A stretch of DNA of 21,233 nucleotides from Diplocarpon mali. Lineage: Eukaryota; Ascomycota; Leotiomycetes; Helotiales; Drepanopezizaceae. This document shows, one piece after another, positions 7,787-17,609 of this stretch. Where the stretch lies: contig JAENRP010000517.1 of assembly GCA_024741835.1 (NCBI GenBank), positions 611-21,843 on the forward strand, in the 5' to 3' direction. Positions within the stretch are counted from its first letter, which is position 1; each line of letters begins with the position of its first letter. Made by a program: the position numbers and the translations under genes. The notes under the pieces were generated by a model. That model worked only from the letters and a program-made list of their open reading frames with translations. It was not told the DNA's origin and searched no databases.

Positions 7787-10184
7787 TTATTGACAATCAG
7801 GCTCGCTCGGTTCGTTGGTTGGATAGGATGCTGGAACGTCTGCTGGTTTCATTGATTCGCCTCGGAGAGCAACGATTCTCTCTACGGCGCGCTCAGCGAC
7901 AACCATGACGATAGCCTGGGTGTTGCCAACGGGCACGTCCGGATGGATGGAAGCATCGATAACGAACAAGTTATCGGTACCGTATACCTTGGTATCCAGA
8001 TCCACGACAGCAGAGCCTCCAGTCCGGCCATCATCTGTCCCAATCCTTGCTGTGCCAACCATGTGGACTACATCCTGGGGTTCAGCGCTGAGGATCGAGG
8101 CCGAAGTTGCCTAGATATCTGTCAGTCCATATACCGGGGTGGTTTCGGTGGACACGTCTCCAACGTTGCTAGGGAATGAAAAGAGCAACAAAAGGTGTCC
8201 TCAGCACTTACGTTCGGTCCCCCGGTGTAGACGATTGGGCTATTGGGCTTGCGGGCCAGGTCGAGAAACTCATCGAGAGCGAGAGCCCAGGCCTCGCGAT
8301 CTGTGTCCGTATTGGTCCAGGGCTTCTTGATGAAGGCCGTGTTACCGTTGGGAAGGATACCGAGCTCTCCCACAGAAGTGATACCGTGGCTGATCATTAT
8401 CATGAGCTCGACAACGTCTTTTGTCCTCGAGCTACAGTGGATCTGGAAATAGATCTTATGGCCGTCGGAGGTGGTGTGTGCTCTGTACAGATCGAGGCGT
8501 TGGAATGACTGTGTGAGGACACCAGAGCCCGCGTAGAAAAGCTGCTTCTCTTCCTCGGTGGGGGCGAGGAGCTCTGGGGTGGTCTTGACGGACAGGCCGC
8601 CGGTGACGTTGAACCTGATGTAGTAACGAGAGTGGTCCTTGACACCAAGACCAACTGGTAAGTTAATCCACTGCGGTCGTGTTAGCCTTTTCTTTTGATT
8701 CACAACATCTCAACACCTATTTGACTGTAGATTTCAAGGCGATGAAGAACGGAGTTGAGAATTCTTACATCGCTCTCTGGGACTGTAATGCCAGTTTCGG
8801 CTGCCTTGACGATGTTGATCTGCGCAGCGGGCCCGATAGCCGAGTTGAACAGGACTCGAGGTGTAGACATAACACCAGCAGTGAGAATTACGGCTCCGCC
8901 AGTCTTCAGATTGATTATCTGTCTACCTGCAGCGTTTTCTACCTCGACCCCAGTGATAAGTGAGCCAGTACGCACGACACGGATGACCTTCGTGTTAAGC
9001 TCAAGCTTGAAGTTAGGTGACGCTTGAGCCAAGGGCAGATATGTGTGGATAGGACCAGAACGAATGCCGTTGGCGATCTAGCATCATGTTAGTCAGTCAC
9101 TCGGCTCATGTCTCTCTCGGGATGTAGCTATGCTGCTACTGTGGCATTCAGGTAGCTGGAGAGCCCAGTCAGAACTTGCAAAGTCGCTAGACTCCCTTTC
9201 AATACCCCAGTTCTGTTCCTTCCCACCACATGAAGTTGATTAATACTGGGATGTTCTGGATCCGGCGGAGCGGATTTAATGAAGGGTTACTGAAGGGAAA
9301 CTGTATGAAATTTGTATTCACATTGACTTGAGGACGGCCATAAACCTTCTCCTTATTGTCGGGGTTCGCGAAGCCGTCATTGTAGACCCAACCGGCCTCC
9401 TTGAAAATGGGTTCCATCAAATCAATGGATGCTCTATCATAGACTTTGCCATCCGCGGATGGCAGTAGGGTTCCAGGGTTCCTCGCATAGAGACGCTCAG
9501 AAGCTTCTTCGACATCGTCCCACTTCCTGAATAAGATATTAGAGTTGCACCAACTCAATTACACTTGCTGGTTTAGGGGGAAATTAAACAAATGGGTTTT
9601 CCGAAATTATCGAGGATCATTTGCGCGAGAAGATAGACGTACCAGGTCTCGGGCCACGCATCATTGAAGTCAAAGCTTGTAGGGTGGATGAAAGCCATGC
9701 CATTGATGGAGCCGCCGCCGCCGAGGATACCTTTTAATAAAATCAGCTATGTTTTCGGTATAAATGAATGGTTTTGTGATCTGTCGGAGAATCTCATTCT
9801 CTCAAACAGGTATATAGGAACATTGTGATACATACATCCCCCGAGGCTGGGTATATCAGTGCAGTAAGCCGAGAGATTCGTGACTTGGGGAAGGGAAAAA
9901 AAGCTCCCTGGTACGTCGTACATCGTATAGTTAGTGTTCCAAGGTACGAACTGGGTGCCACCCGACGAGGCAGTGGACGGGCCGCCACGCTCGATGAGAA
10001 GGACGGTTTTTCCAGTCTCAGTCAGACGCTGCGAAGACACAAGGCCGGCCGGTCCACCTCCAACAACAATGTAGTCGTAGGTGGAGTTGGAAACCGGGAG
10101 CGAGGTGGTGTTGTATTGAGCATAGGATTCCACAATAAGGCCTAGTCCAATTGCGAGCGTCGAAACAAGCCTGTTGGCCGACAT
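7787..10184 (-). CDS. Secreted GMC flavin oxidoreductase, cellobiose-dehydrogenase-like
   Basis: Six exons on the - strand: 10184-9836, 9730-9643, 9526-9322, 9077-8769, 8670-8212 and 8110-7787. They join in frame into 577 aa. Residues 1-22 look like a signal peptide (cleavage near SYA-QY). The FAD-binding Rossmann motif VVGGGPAG (40-47) is followed by acidic E65 in LLIERGG. Next come CILGGGGSINGMAF (about 117-130), matching the GGG-x-S-x-NG signature, and ILTAGVMSTPRVLFNSAIGP, the second GMC signature. The C-terminal catalytic pair is H486 (DVVHMVGTARIG) and N533 (VPVGNTQA), the His/Asn arrangement of cellobiose dehydrogenase. Length and motif order fit that enzyme's flavin domain, but there is no N-terminal cytochrome domain and no C-terminal carbohydrate-binding module. 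It should oxidise a sugar or alcohol outside the cell; the exact substrate is unknown. The start ATG has A at -3. Three N-glycosylation sites (NTT, NST, NYT) are seen near the N terminus. The gene is intact although both flanks are repeat-degraded. Confidence 0.9.
9078..9321 (-). other. Third intron of GMC gene, 244 bases, long
   Basis: The donor is GTGAAT (after VYGRPQVN), the branch site ACTAAC and the acceptor GATGCTAG. Direct joining of GRPQVN to IANGIRSGP aligns without a gap to the cellobiose dehydrogenase flavin domain from memory of that family, and keeps phase. The other four introns are 98, 101, 105 and 116 bases, so this one is more than twice as long. Its first 40 codons stay open, so a retained intron would add 40 residues and stop, giving about 254 aa. 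Confidence 0.75.
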
Positions 10185-11608
10185 GATGGGCAATACAATA
10201 CTCGATGAGATCAACAGTTGCTGGTCCAATTGACAAGATGTGGACAACTGAACTTGGTTTTGATTTTAATCGTAACGAAGCACAACAGTGCCAGTGGCTG
10301 GTTCTCTCTTTAAAGAAAGTTGAGGTGGGGGCTTAGAGGGGTTTCGTCATCTGAATCTGCTTTAGGGTTGGAGATGGCAAGTCTAAGCTCAGATCCTGAC
10401 ATTTGAGTGGCCGAAAGACCCTTAAAGTATCCTTGAAAGATGTTTCGCCAAGTTGTCTGCGAAGGATGTACCAAGGAAAGGAACTTCAGATGAACACAGC
10501 CCACGAGTCTTGAAAGCTCTGCAAGAGGTGAACCGGCTCCCCTAATTGGCAAGGGGGATTCAGCTTTAGCCTAATAGAGCAGTATCTTTAGAATGCTCGT
10601 AACACAATGTTTTTATAATCATAATAAAATCATATGTTTAGCGTATTGAATTTTTCGAGAACAGGTTTGGACATCTAACTAAGTGTATACCAGAGCTTCG
10701 TAGAATTACATTTCAGGTCAAGGCACGATTTTTAGTAAATAAGAATATTCAGAGCATTCTTCTATACATATAGGGATCCCTATGAACCTGTGAGACTATG
10801 ATTACCCTTTTGAGTTAGTATGAGAGCGCTACCGACAACCAGGGACAAAACCTGACCGCGGTGCCTGTGCACGGAGCATGGTGTCAATCAGGGCTCCGCA
10901 GGCGTTTAAAACGGCCTCATTTTTATTGGTTTGACTTGTTGGAGGTTCCGAAGCTGTTAGGTGTAAAAATAGGTGGTGAGAATTCAATCGATTTAACGGG
11001 TAGATTCCTGTGGTAAGAAGGGTTCCCGAGTCGAGCGCGGTTATCTCGAAGCTGAATTGTTATGGACTCACTGGTTTGCAAGTGCGACAGTAGCGAATAG
11101 CAAGAAATAAAATCTCTTCGTAAGTCGGAGAGATTGGGAGCTCAGATAAGGTTGTCGAGCCTTGGCCTTGATTGCGCTTATTGTTGTCTGTCTATTTCAA
11201 GGGGATTTTGTGTCATGTACCAATGATTCGGAACTTGTACGGATTCCCTACAACCGTTGACAACTACGCAAAACCTTGTATTTAATGGCCCAACGGTGTT
11301 ATCAATGCCTAGGCTCATGATGGTACTTTCGTGGCTGTAGTCTCCTCTACGGCTACACGCACGACAACGTAATGTTGAAGGCTGGGGCTGCTCTCGCTCG
11401 CCCTTGCGCTCTTGTTTACTTGGTGGGGTGCGCCGAAAACTCGTGCAAGTTCTACTTCTGCCGGCACGTCATTGGTGGATCGCACGCAATTCGTACCGTC
11501 GTACGTGGGTACGAGACTTGATCTAATGCCAAGTTCGCCCAGCACAGCTGCAGAACCTTACCTTATTAGATCAGCTGACTCTTGGTGGAAAGCCTTAATA
11601 ACCGATTG
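10185..11608. other. Upstream region of GMC gene, no gene seen
   Basis: The part next to the GMC start is its presumed promoter on the - strand. An open - strand frame at 10310-10552 begins with TTG, not ATG, and is not called. GC content falls after 10560. A GC-richer patch at 10835-10910 contains inverted CGG sites, and another at 11290-11600 has short frames on both strands but no recognised protein. Confidence 0.5.
10854..10903. promoter_or_regulatory. GC-rich inverted repeat with paired CGG sites
   Basis: CGGAGC at 10872-10877 and GCTCCG at 10893-10898 form a perfect inverted pair separated by 15 bases. They lie inside a larger broken inverted repeat (GCCTG 10863-10867, CAGGC 10899-10903), next to the palindrome ACCGCGGT at 10854-10861. 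Inverted CGG triplets are the usual binding form of Zn2Cys6 dimers. It lies about 690 bases upstream of the GMC start codon. A regulatory role is inference. Confidence 0.3.
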
Positions 11609-11610
11609 TA

Positions 11611-12003
11611 CTTAGTACAGGTGGTAAATATTCCAAAAAAGTAGTTTGAGCGTAATCCTAAAGGCTTCTATGAGCTGGGGTTTTAGACAAAGGGTACTAC
11701 TAATAATATAACTATGTCAATTCGCCGCTTTTCAGACTGAGAATCAACGCCTTAATCATGGAATCCACATTCAGTATACCTACGCCAAAGACTTTAAAAC
11801 GACACACTTCTTAGGACGAACGATCGCGCTATTATACGCTTTATTTATAAGAGAGCTAATCAGGGAAATGCTAGAGAGGTGTAAAGCAGTGATTAAAGCT
11901 GGAGGAGCGTATACAAAATACTAAGGTAGAAAATAAAAGTGGCATTGCCAAGTATCTATAGTGCACGGCCTAGAATTGTGGAATATTTACCCATGGTACG
12001 AAG
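11611..12003 (+). mobile_element. Short Tc1/mariner-type element with both inverted ends
   Basis: The terminal inverted repeats are about 27 bases. The left end CTTAGTACAGGTGGTAAATA and the right end, read inversely, CTTCGTACCATGGGTAAATA agree at most positions and continue into TTCCA. TA dinucleotides flank both ends (11609-11610 and 12004-12005), as for Tc1/mariner target duplications. The element is only 393 bp and retains just the last part of a transposase, so it is an internally deleted, non-autonomous derivative. Confidence 0.75.
11712..11924 (+). pseudogene. Tc1/mariner transposase remnant, C-terminal part
   Basis: A 70-codon open stretch ends in TAA. It closes with ELIREMLERCKAVIKA and then GGAYTKY, the typical Tc1/mariner C terminus (MPxRCxAVIxAKGGxTKY). 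Upstream, FAAFQT and LNHGIHI correspond to the family's DNAxIHT...HGI block, and YTYAKDF to PPYSPDLNPIE, so the catalytic Asp of DNA and the surrounding residues are lost. An in-frame TAA at 11709-11711 precedes it. The N-terminal two-thirds of the gene is missing. It cannot produce a working transposase. Confidence 0.7.
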
Positions 12004-12005
12004 TA

Positions 12006-12484
12006 TGTCTAGCTCAGGTATGCAATGCTGCCGAGCGGATGATCATGGCTACGTTGAGCTAGATTAGATCGTCACCTCAAGCAATCGTATACTGTATATA
12101 GTGGATGAGGGGATTGGATTTAAGCGAGGAGGAGGCCGGAAAGCCTGAGCCCCTGCTTGTACGCAGAGTACGTACACAGTAGGGTGGGTGAGTAAGTCGC
12201 CTGGGTATCTGATACCAAACTTTGTATTACGTCGCAGGTACCTGCGTGCCTAATACACGGAATCACTTTAGCTGGATCTGATGGAATGAGAGTAGCATTG
12301 AATGCAAGAACTGATGAAATACTACCACCCCTGATTTTGTGAATTATCTCCAAATCCTAAATCACATGAATCTACAGAAGTCCTGTGTCGCAGGTGTAAT
12401 GAACACCATGATAGCGTACAACCAAGGATAGTTCAAGATGTATCAGCAGGGTCAAATATACTTTTACATGGTGGTTACTTTTGA
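12006..12484. other. AT-rich stretch, nothing recognised
   Basis: No supportable gene. A 77-codon - strand frame (12120-12353) has no recognisable motif. I see no repeat shared with other parts of the window. Confidence 0.4.
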
Positions 12485-12575
12485 CTTCGTTGTCGGCTAA
12501 ATAGACACCAGATGAGAGTCAAGTTCAACCTTGCAATTACACTATAGACTCTTGTGTGTTCTGCCTATGACAAAG
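12485..12575. mobile_element. Hairpin unit 1, MITE-like
   Basis: The left arm begins CTTCGTTGTCGGCTAAATAG. The right arm, read inversely, begins CTTTGTCATAGGCAGAACAC. A perfect inner pair AGAGTC/GACTCT closes the loop. The unit is 91 bases, and its arms are related to those of three further units at 13286-13996. Confidence 0.5.
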
Positions 12576-13285
12576 CATAAAGCGCTCTTGCGTAGTAACA
12601 ATTATGGGTAATATATGGTGGCGGCAGCGATATTACATAACTCGGAGTCTTATCCAGGCACACGCTAAGCACTTAATTCTGATAAACATTTTAAATATTT
12701 TCAACTTTTACTACCTTGGTCTGGTAAGGTGAATTGTATTACGCAATCTCGTGCCTTAGTTCTCGAATGCAAAGTGTCGGTATCACAGGGGGTGAGGCAC
12801 AATACAAAACAGGGGCTCCCGTATAAAGCGCCATTACTTGCTACTCGCCAAGGCTATTGCCAAGGCTAGCCCACCTACGCTAACTATCCACGTGACTACT
12901 ACGTGACTTGTCAATATGCATTCATTCTTTCCTACACAAAGAATGAGCATGAGAGTGTTTATATCCTTGATTAACATGGTATTCATAGGATATAATCCCT
13001 TGGAAATACTACAATTAATTGGTTATTTATCGATTACAGATTGAATCTAGTACCACATATTCAGTTAATGGGAAGTTCTCTACTACGCAGGTTAACACAC
13101 CCAAATCGATAAATGCTACACGCCTCTAGGTTCTCAAACCCAGGGGTTGACACTGGCTGATTAGGTTAAGGTTATTTCCTAGATTATTCTTAAGACGCTG
13201 GAAGGCTTAAGATTAAACTAGGTTTAGGGGTAGAAATACTTCTACTTCACTGTTAAACCATGATAGTACAAAGGTATAGCTGTTA
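12576..13285. other. AT-rich stretch between hairpin units
   Basis: No supportable gene. Minor direct repeats are GCCAAGGCTA twice around 12847-12868, and ACGTGACT twice around 12892-12910, the first as the E-box-like CACGTGAC. Neither is tied to a gene. Confidence 0.4.
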
Positions 13286-13381
13286 CTTTGTCTCAGGCCA
13301 AATAAGTATCATACAAGGAGACTCTACTATAGAGTGAGCTTACACGTACTGTTAAGTGGTGTTATTTAGGCTGCGACAAAG
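13286..13381. mobile_element. Hairpin unit 2, MITE-like
   Basis: The left arm is CTTTGTCTCAGGCCAAATAA; the right arm, read inversely, is CTTTGTCGCAGCCTAAATAA. About 17 of the first 20 positions pair. The centre contains a second palindrome, ACTCTACTATAGAGT. Length is 96 bases. This is the best preserved of the four related units. Confidence 0.6.
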
Positions 13382-13387
13382 GGTGCA

Positions 13388-13655
13388 AAGTATCTTTTGT
13401 ATCCTGTTGACAGGGTATTAAATCAAGCGCCAGCATGTTTGTACTTTGTTGCAGGCTAAACAAATATCATATTCGTGTATTTTTAAAGGTGGGTTTTTAG
13501 TGTTGTTTTTTTTGCCTGTGACAATTGAGGTAGCTTGACCAGATTATGTATGAATTCCAGTGCATATATGGTATATTTACCAAGCATAATACTATTTTTT
13601 AAAATGTAAACCAGCCCCTTTAACTCGTTGCTATTAACAGGGTACAAAAGATATA
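13388..13655. repeat. Inverted repeat pair enclosing hairpin unit 3
   Basis: TATCTTTTGTATCCTGTT near 13389-13406 is matched inversely by AACAGGGTACAAAAGATA near 13636-13653, with one mismatch over 18 positions. The spacer is about 230 bases and holds hairpin unit 3. This suggests a nested insertion or a larger folded-back element. Confidence 0.5.
13444..13526. mobile_element. Hairpin unit 3, MITE-like
   Basis: The left arm is CTTTGTTGCAGGCTAAACAA. The right arm, read inversely, starts near TTGTCACAGGCAAAAAAAAC. The arms are more diverged than in unit 2 and the right arm is T-rich. Length is 83 bases. Confidence 0.45.
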
Positions 13656-13892
13656 TGTTGTGTGTATGTACACTTTTGAAAGAGGGCTAATCTGTATAAT
13701 CAGGTGTCTATGTACTCATTTTTCAGCGTAAATAAACTTAAGTGCTTATTCAGCGATAAAAACCTATATTTTAAAAACATGTGTTATAGCTTAGATCCAA
13801 AGTCAATGTTTAGTAGAGTATTGAATATCAGCTTTGCTGTGATGAATCGCAAAACAGGTCTGATTTGTACTGGTTCTGCAGAGTTTTCCTAG

Positions 13893-13996
13893 CTTCTTGC
13901 AGGCCAAGCAAACATATATATTGACACTGGAAACCCACCGAAAACTGCCTGTGCACTATATGCTTAAATCGTGTTTGTTTAGCATGCAAACAAATG
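13893..13996. mobile_element. Hairpin unit 4, MITE-like
   Basis: The left arm is CTTCTTGCAGGCCAAGCAAA. The right arm, read inversely, is TTTGTTTGCATGCTAAACAA. Both match the arms of units 2 and 3. Length is 104 bases with a GC-richer loop. Confidence 0.45.
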
Positions 13997-14199
13997 AAGT
14001 TATTGTGGAGTATTCCAGGATTGAGCTATCCATTGCAATACGTACTATAGCACAGAGGTGATGTATTGTAAACTGCCAGTTCAAAGGGGGTAATTATTGG
14101 GCGCGTCTAATTTCGGCAGGCATTAATGTACTAAACACTTATCTATACTAGAATTTATCAAAAGCTAGACATCAACAGTACTTAGTTTCGATTACAAAA

Positions 14200-14830
14200 C
14201 ATCAATCCCTGAGTCAAAAAAATTTCAGAAGCTTCAGAATGAAACTTTTTCATCTCTGCCTCTTTTATAAATACCCTTTACTTTTGAGCTCTACTTGCGT
14301 TTTCAAAAATTATTTATATATATATACTTATGGCTAAGGGAGGGGCTTACTAATGGATACGGAGGAGAATAAGGCGAGTTATGGTATATAAGGAGAAGGA
14401 AGAGAGGAGAGGATACGTTTCAAAGGGTAATAGCTTTGAAGATTTTTTTCAGATGTTTCTTGGCAATCTCAAGTCGATAATAAGGGTTATGATTGCTAGC
14501 AGCCACTAACTAGTAAGACGCTTGATATAGTCAAATTAATAGCTGCTATTATCAAGGAGGGCTTATCTTACAATGAGGAGCCTAAGGCAAGGTCTATCTG
14601 CCTAGATTCCTCCTTAAGAATATACCTCCTTAAGACCTGGAGGGGATAGCTATAAGCCAGGGTATAAGTTAGACTCTTATTTAAGGAATCGATATCCCTT
14701 ATAGGCATAATAGACTAGATACTAGTTTTAAGTAGTTTTTACATTTATTTCTCCTTATACTTAATACGACTAAAGCGTTTTTCGCTTATGCTATTTAGTT
14801 TCAAACTAATATAGTATATTGAAAGGAAAA
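14200..14830 (+). repeat. Decayed repeat copy A of unnamed four-copy family
   Basis: Shares long diverged blocks with copies B, C and D: TTCAGAAGCTTCAGAATG (14224 on), AATAAGGCGAGTTATGG-type sequence (14368 on), GCTAGCAGCCACTAACTAG (14496 on), CCTCCTTAAGACCTGGAGGG (14625 on) and CGACTAAAGCGTTTTTCGCT (14768 on), ending near CATATTGAAAGGAAA-like sequence at about 14828. Beyond this point the copies stop matching, so it marks one end of the element; an A-rich AAAATAAAATAAAA follows. No open frame survives. Confidence 0.75.
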
Positions 14831-15110
14831 TAAAATAAAAGCCTCGTTGAGCTAAGAGTCTACGCCCTATACCCCCCTTGCAACTGAAAGGTTATAACAC
14901 TTCACTAATATACTATAGTACATATAGTATATCATTTGCCTAAGAGCTTGGCTGTATTACGCTTAAACTATCAGAACTTAAATTCCAGAAATCTTGAATA
15001 AGAGCCCAAGAGTATATACTAATATGAATAGGCTGACCAATCTTGAGCATAGGCTTCTAGTCACAAAAGACTCGACTTCAATTATCATACTTATATTGAG
15101 AATATCGATC
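14831..15110. other. AT-rich stretch, nothing recognised
   Basis: No gene. A short palindromic AT tract lies at about 14911-14934 (ATATACTATAGTACATATAGTATA). I see no relation to the other repeats. Confidence 0.4.
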
Positions 15111-15118
15111 TACTTAGA

Positions 15119-15620
15119 ACCTGTATAGTCCGGATTATCTCCTGAAAACCGAACTTCGAAAACGAAAATTTGAGAGTAGACCTATGATTTTTGAAAAGCG
15201 AAGAAAACCAAACTATAAATATTTCATTTTAAGATGAATATGTAGTTTTACCTATATTTTCATTTTCCCGTATATTTCCGAGGAGCAAAGACTAAAGTAG
15301 AGTTTCTCCAACTACGAAACTCTTTATAATTTTACAATTTGAAAACGACTCGAAATAAGTTTTCTTTAGTAACATAGTATAATACTGAGCCAGGAGAAGA
15401 AGATAAAATATTAATTTCTAATAAGAGAAGATATCATGAAGCAAGTTAAAAACATTTAGCATTAAATTATTGTATATATCTGTAGTTTTCTATATTTCCT
15501 AGTCTTCCAAGCTCAAGATATATTACAGTGTTTACCTAGATTTATAAGGAGCTATTTGCACGGATACCGTTTTCGAAATATCATAATGACCTGGACCAGG
15601 TTTCGGAAGTCGGTTGGTTC
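15119..15620. mobile_element. Possible small element with weak inverted ends
   Basis: The left side has TTAGAACC followed about 33 bases later by TTCGAAAACG. The right side, read inversely, has GTAGAACC followed about 38 bases later by TTCGAAAACG. The arms are otherwise diverged. The interior holds further TTCGAAA/TTCATTTT strings and no open frame. A non-autonomous DNA element of about 500 bp is possible, but the match could be chance in such AT-rich sequence. Confidence 0.2.
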
Positions 15621-16128
15621 TACATAAGGGAGTGAATGTAATTCTTATTTACCGTATGCCAAATACTATTAGGCTTGTGAACTAAATACATGCTTATCGA
15701 AAAATCACTGTTGGAAACACGATTTCCCGAGTTTCAGCTCCAGACCAAACGCACCCTCGCTCGCAATGCTATTCGGGGAAAACTGCATTAGAAAAAAAAA
15801 GGCTTCGACATTTATTTTTAAGTCGCCAAACACGGTCTAATACTATTTACTAATACAAGGCTAAAATTGCTGTGCTGAGAATGTTCTCCTTGGCTACCTA
15901 AGCTTTTAGTACTCCATTCTCTCTCTGGTAAACGCTGGATCATAATGCCCACCTATCTTACTTTATACTATGAGGTAGTAATCAGAATAACAAATGCTAA
16001 AGGCTGTATGGCTTGAAAACTATCTGATACGTGATCCATTATATTTGAAATGATACCAAACTAGCCTGAAACAACATAATTTTTTTATTTCTTAATGTAT
16101 GAAGTGTTTGGTTGTTATCCAGAAAAGC
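15621..16128. other. AT-rich stretch, nothing recognised
   Basis: No supportable gene. A slightly GC-richer patch at 15720-15785 is the only break in composition. Confidence 0.4.
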
Positions 16129-16130
16129 TA

Positions 16131-16510
16131 CTTAGTATATGACTAAAAGATCTAAGACTTAGCATCTATGCGCAGTGCTAGAAGATTCGGTTTGCAAAGG
16201 ATAATACTAAGGGGTACTACTAATGATTTTTATATGCGAATATGCCGCTTTTAATACTTCAACTACGAGTACACGAAATTATTATATAATTAACACCCTA
16301 GGTACCTATATATAAACTCTACGCAGATTATTATACGAGACGATCGATTAATAGTCTATGCCCTTTATTTCGACGCTGGCTTTACTTAAGATGAATTGCA
16401 TTACAATTAAACCTTACGTTAAATCAAGTAAAATAAACGCTCTCGCTTATTATTTGACCCTTTAATAGAAACGACATTGCGGTTGTAAAGCTTTACTGAA
16501 TACTCTTAAA
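16131..16510 (+). mobile_element. Second Tc1/mariner-type deletion derivative, left end and transposase relic
   Basis: A TA followed by CTTAGTATATGACTAAA resembles the left end of the element at 11611. Exactly 83 bases later comes GTACTACTAAT, the same spacing as in that copy. The frame from 16214 reads VLLMIFICEYAAFNTSTTST, equivalent to the family's xFMxDNAxxHT block with the catalytic Asp lost. A TGTAAAGC stretch at 16484 corresponds to RCKAV near the C terminus. Stops are frequent and the right end was not found. Confidence 0.45.
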
Positions 16511-17609
16511 TGTAAACGCCTTATCGAATAGGTTACTTCTTCAAGAAATAATCGATGTAGTTAATAGGCAGAGATTTCTTCAATTCTCGGGTTCGACTAA
16601 AGTATATAAGCCATTCGGATAGTATCAAAGAAAGAGGCCTATGTTTATCGAATTGCATATTGAAAACCAGTCTTTATATATACAACACAGCTTCAAAGAT
16701 TGTGATAGGCTATTGAATACGAAGATTGGACCGAAAAATAGTGGTTTTCGATTATCTAAAGCGATAAGACCTAGGTATAGCTAGGAAAGCATATAAAGGA
16801 ATAGATTATACGCAAAATCGGCTCGAAGGAAGAATATCACTCAATTGAATAGAAGCCAGATACTAAAGGAAAATCGGATAGATGTTATGGGGTTCAACAG
16901 TACAGACAAATCAATTAATGTCATGCTTTGGAAAGTAATATACAAAGTGAGACTTGTGAGGTATTTCAGCGGCCTTAAAGATTTCAAATCGCTTTCAAAA
17001 CCAGTACGTTCTAAGTATTAAAGCCCTTTTGCAGTGGAGAGGCTGATTAGTGGATGCTATAATAGATTTGCGGCTTACTGGGAAAAGGGAGCATAGTGCA
17101 TGGGCGTGCAGGCTGTGTCGAGTGCGCACCATGTCGGACAATGTACGAATGTGAGACGAATGCGAGGAACATAGGAACGGATTTCGGGTTTTCACTCGAA
17201 GGTGTTCGGACTCAATTTTTTCCCCGAGTACAGTCCGGTGGATGGGAAAAAACCCCCCCACTTAGTATTAAACTACTGGGAAAAGAAGGGGAAACTTTCC
17301 TAGTAAGGTCCTTAAGACCGAACAGATACGAACGAAGTACGGGAAAGCTGATCAAATGTACTTGGAGAAGAAAAAACTTTCTTTCAAAGCTTCTACTAGT
17401 ACGTAAATCGTATGGCCTGCAAAGCCTTAATTTCCAGCTTCATCTTGCGGTGCAGGCTGTAATAGTTAATTGCTTACAATTTAAGGTGGCTGAAGAGAGA
17501 TGCAAATCAGGTCAGTCACTTGTATAGAAGTTTTATGATTTGCAATAACTTATAAACCACGCCTTGCTCTCTTATCAAAATCTATAACTACTTACTCGGC
17601 CGATTAACA
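16511..17609. other. AT-rich stretch with one unexplained open frame
   Basis: No supportable gene. The segment 17096-17527 (+) is open for 143 codons, the longest such run between 10250 and the window end. It begins at GTG directly after a TAG, and the first ATG (MYECETNARN) would leave 128 aa. The peptide has no recognised motif. The patch 17095-17230 is GC-richer and apparently less mutated than its surroundings. It may be a fragment of an old gene or a spacer; I leave it uncalled. Confidence 0.35.

Noticed and set aside
8111..8168. Alternative acceptor (CCCTAG) giving a 43-base last intron of the GMC gene
   Set aside because: The acceptor at 8111 has an ACTGAC branch site nine bases upstream and keeps the frame into the catalytic His segment; the other gives an atypically short intron.
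10185..10247. N-terminal extension of the GMC protein
   Set aside because: The extension would start at TTG; the ATG at 10184 is followed by a good signal peptide and has A at -3.
10310..10552. 80-codon frame upstream of the GMC gene on the same strand
   Set aside because: It starts with TTG, lies in the promoter, and has no recognisable domain.
11315..11615. Opposite-strand open frames near 11315-11615
   Set aside because: They overlap one another, the - strand one starts with GTG, and neither has a recognised motif; the + strand one runs into the Tc1/mariner element end.
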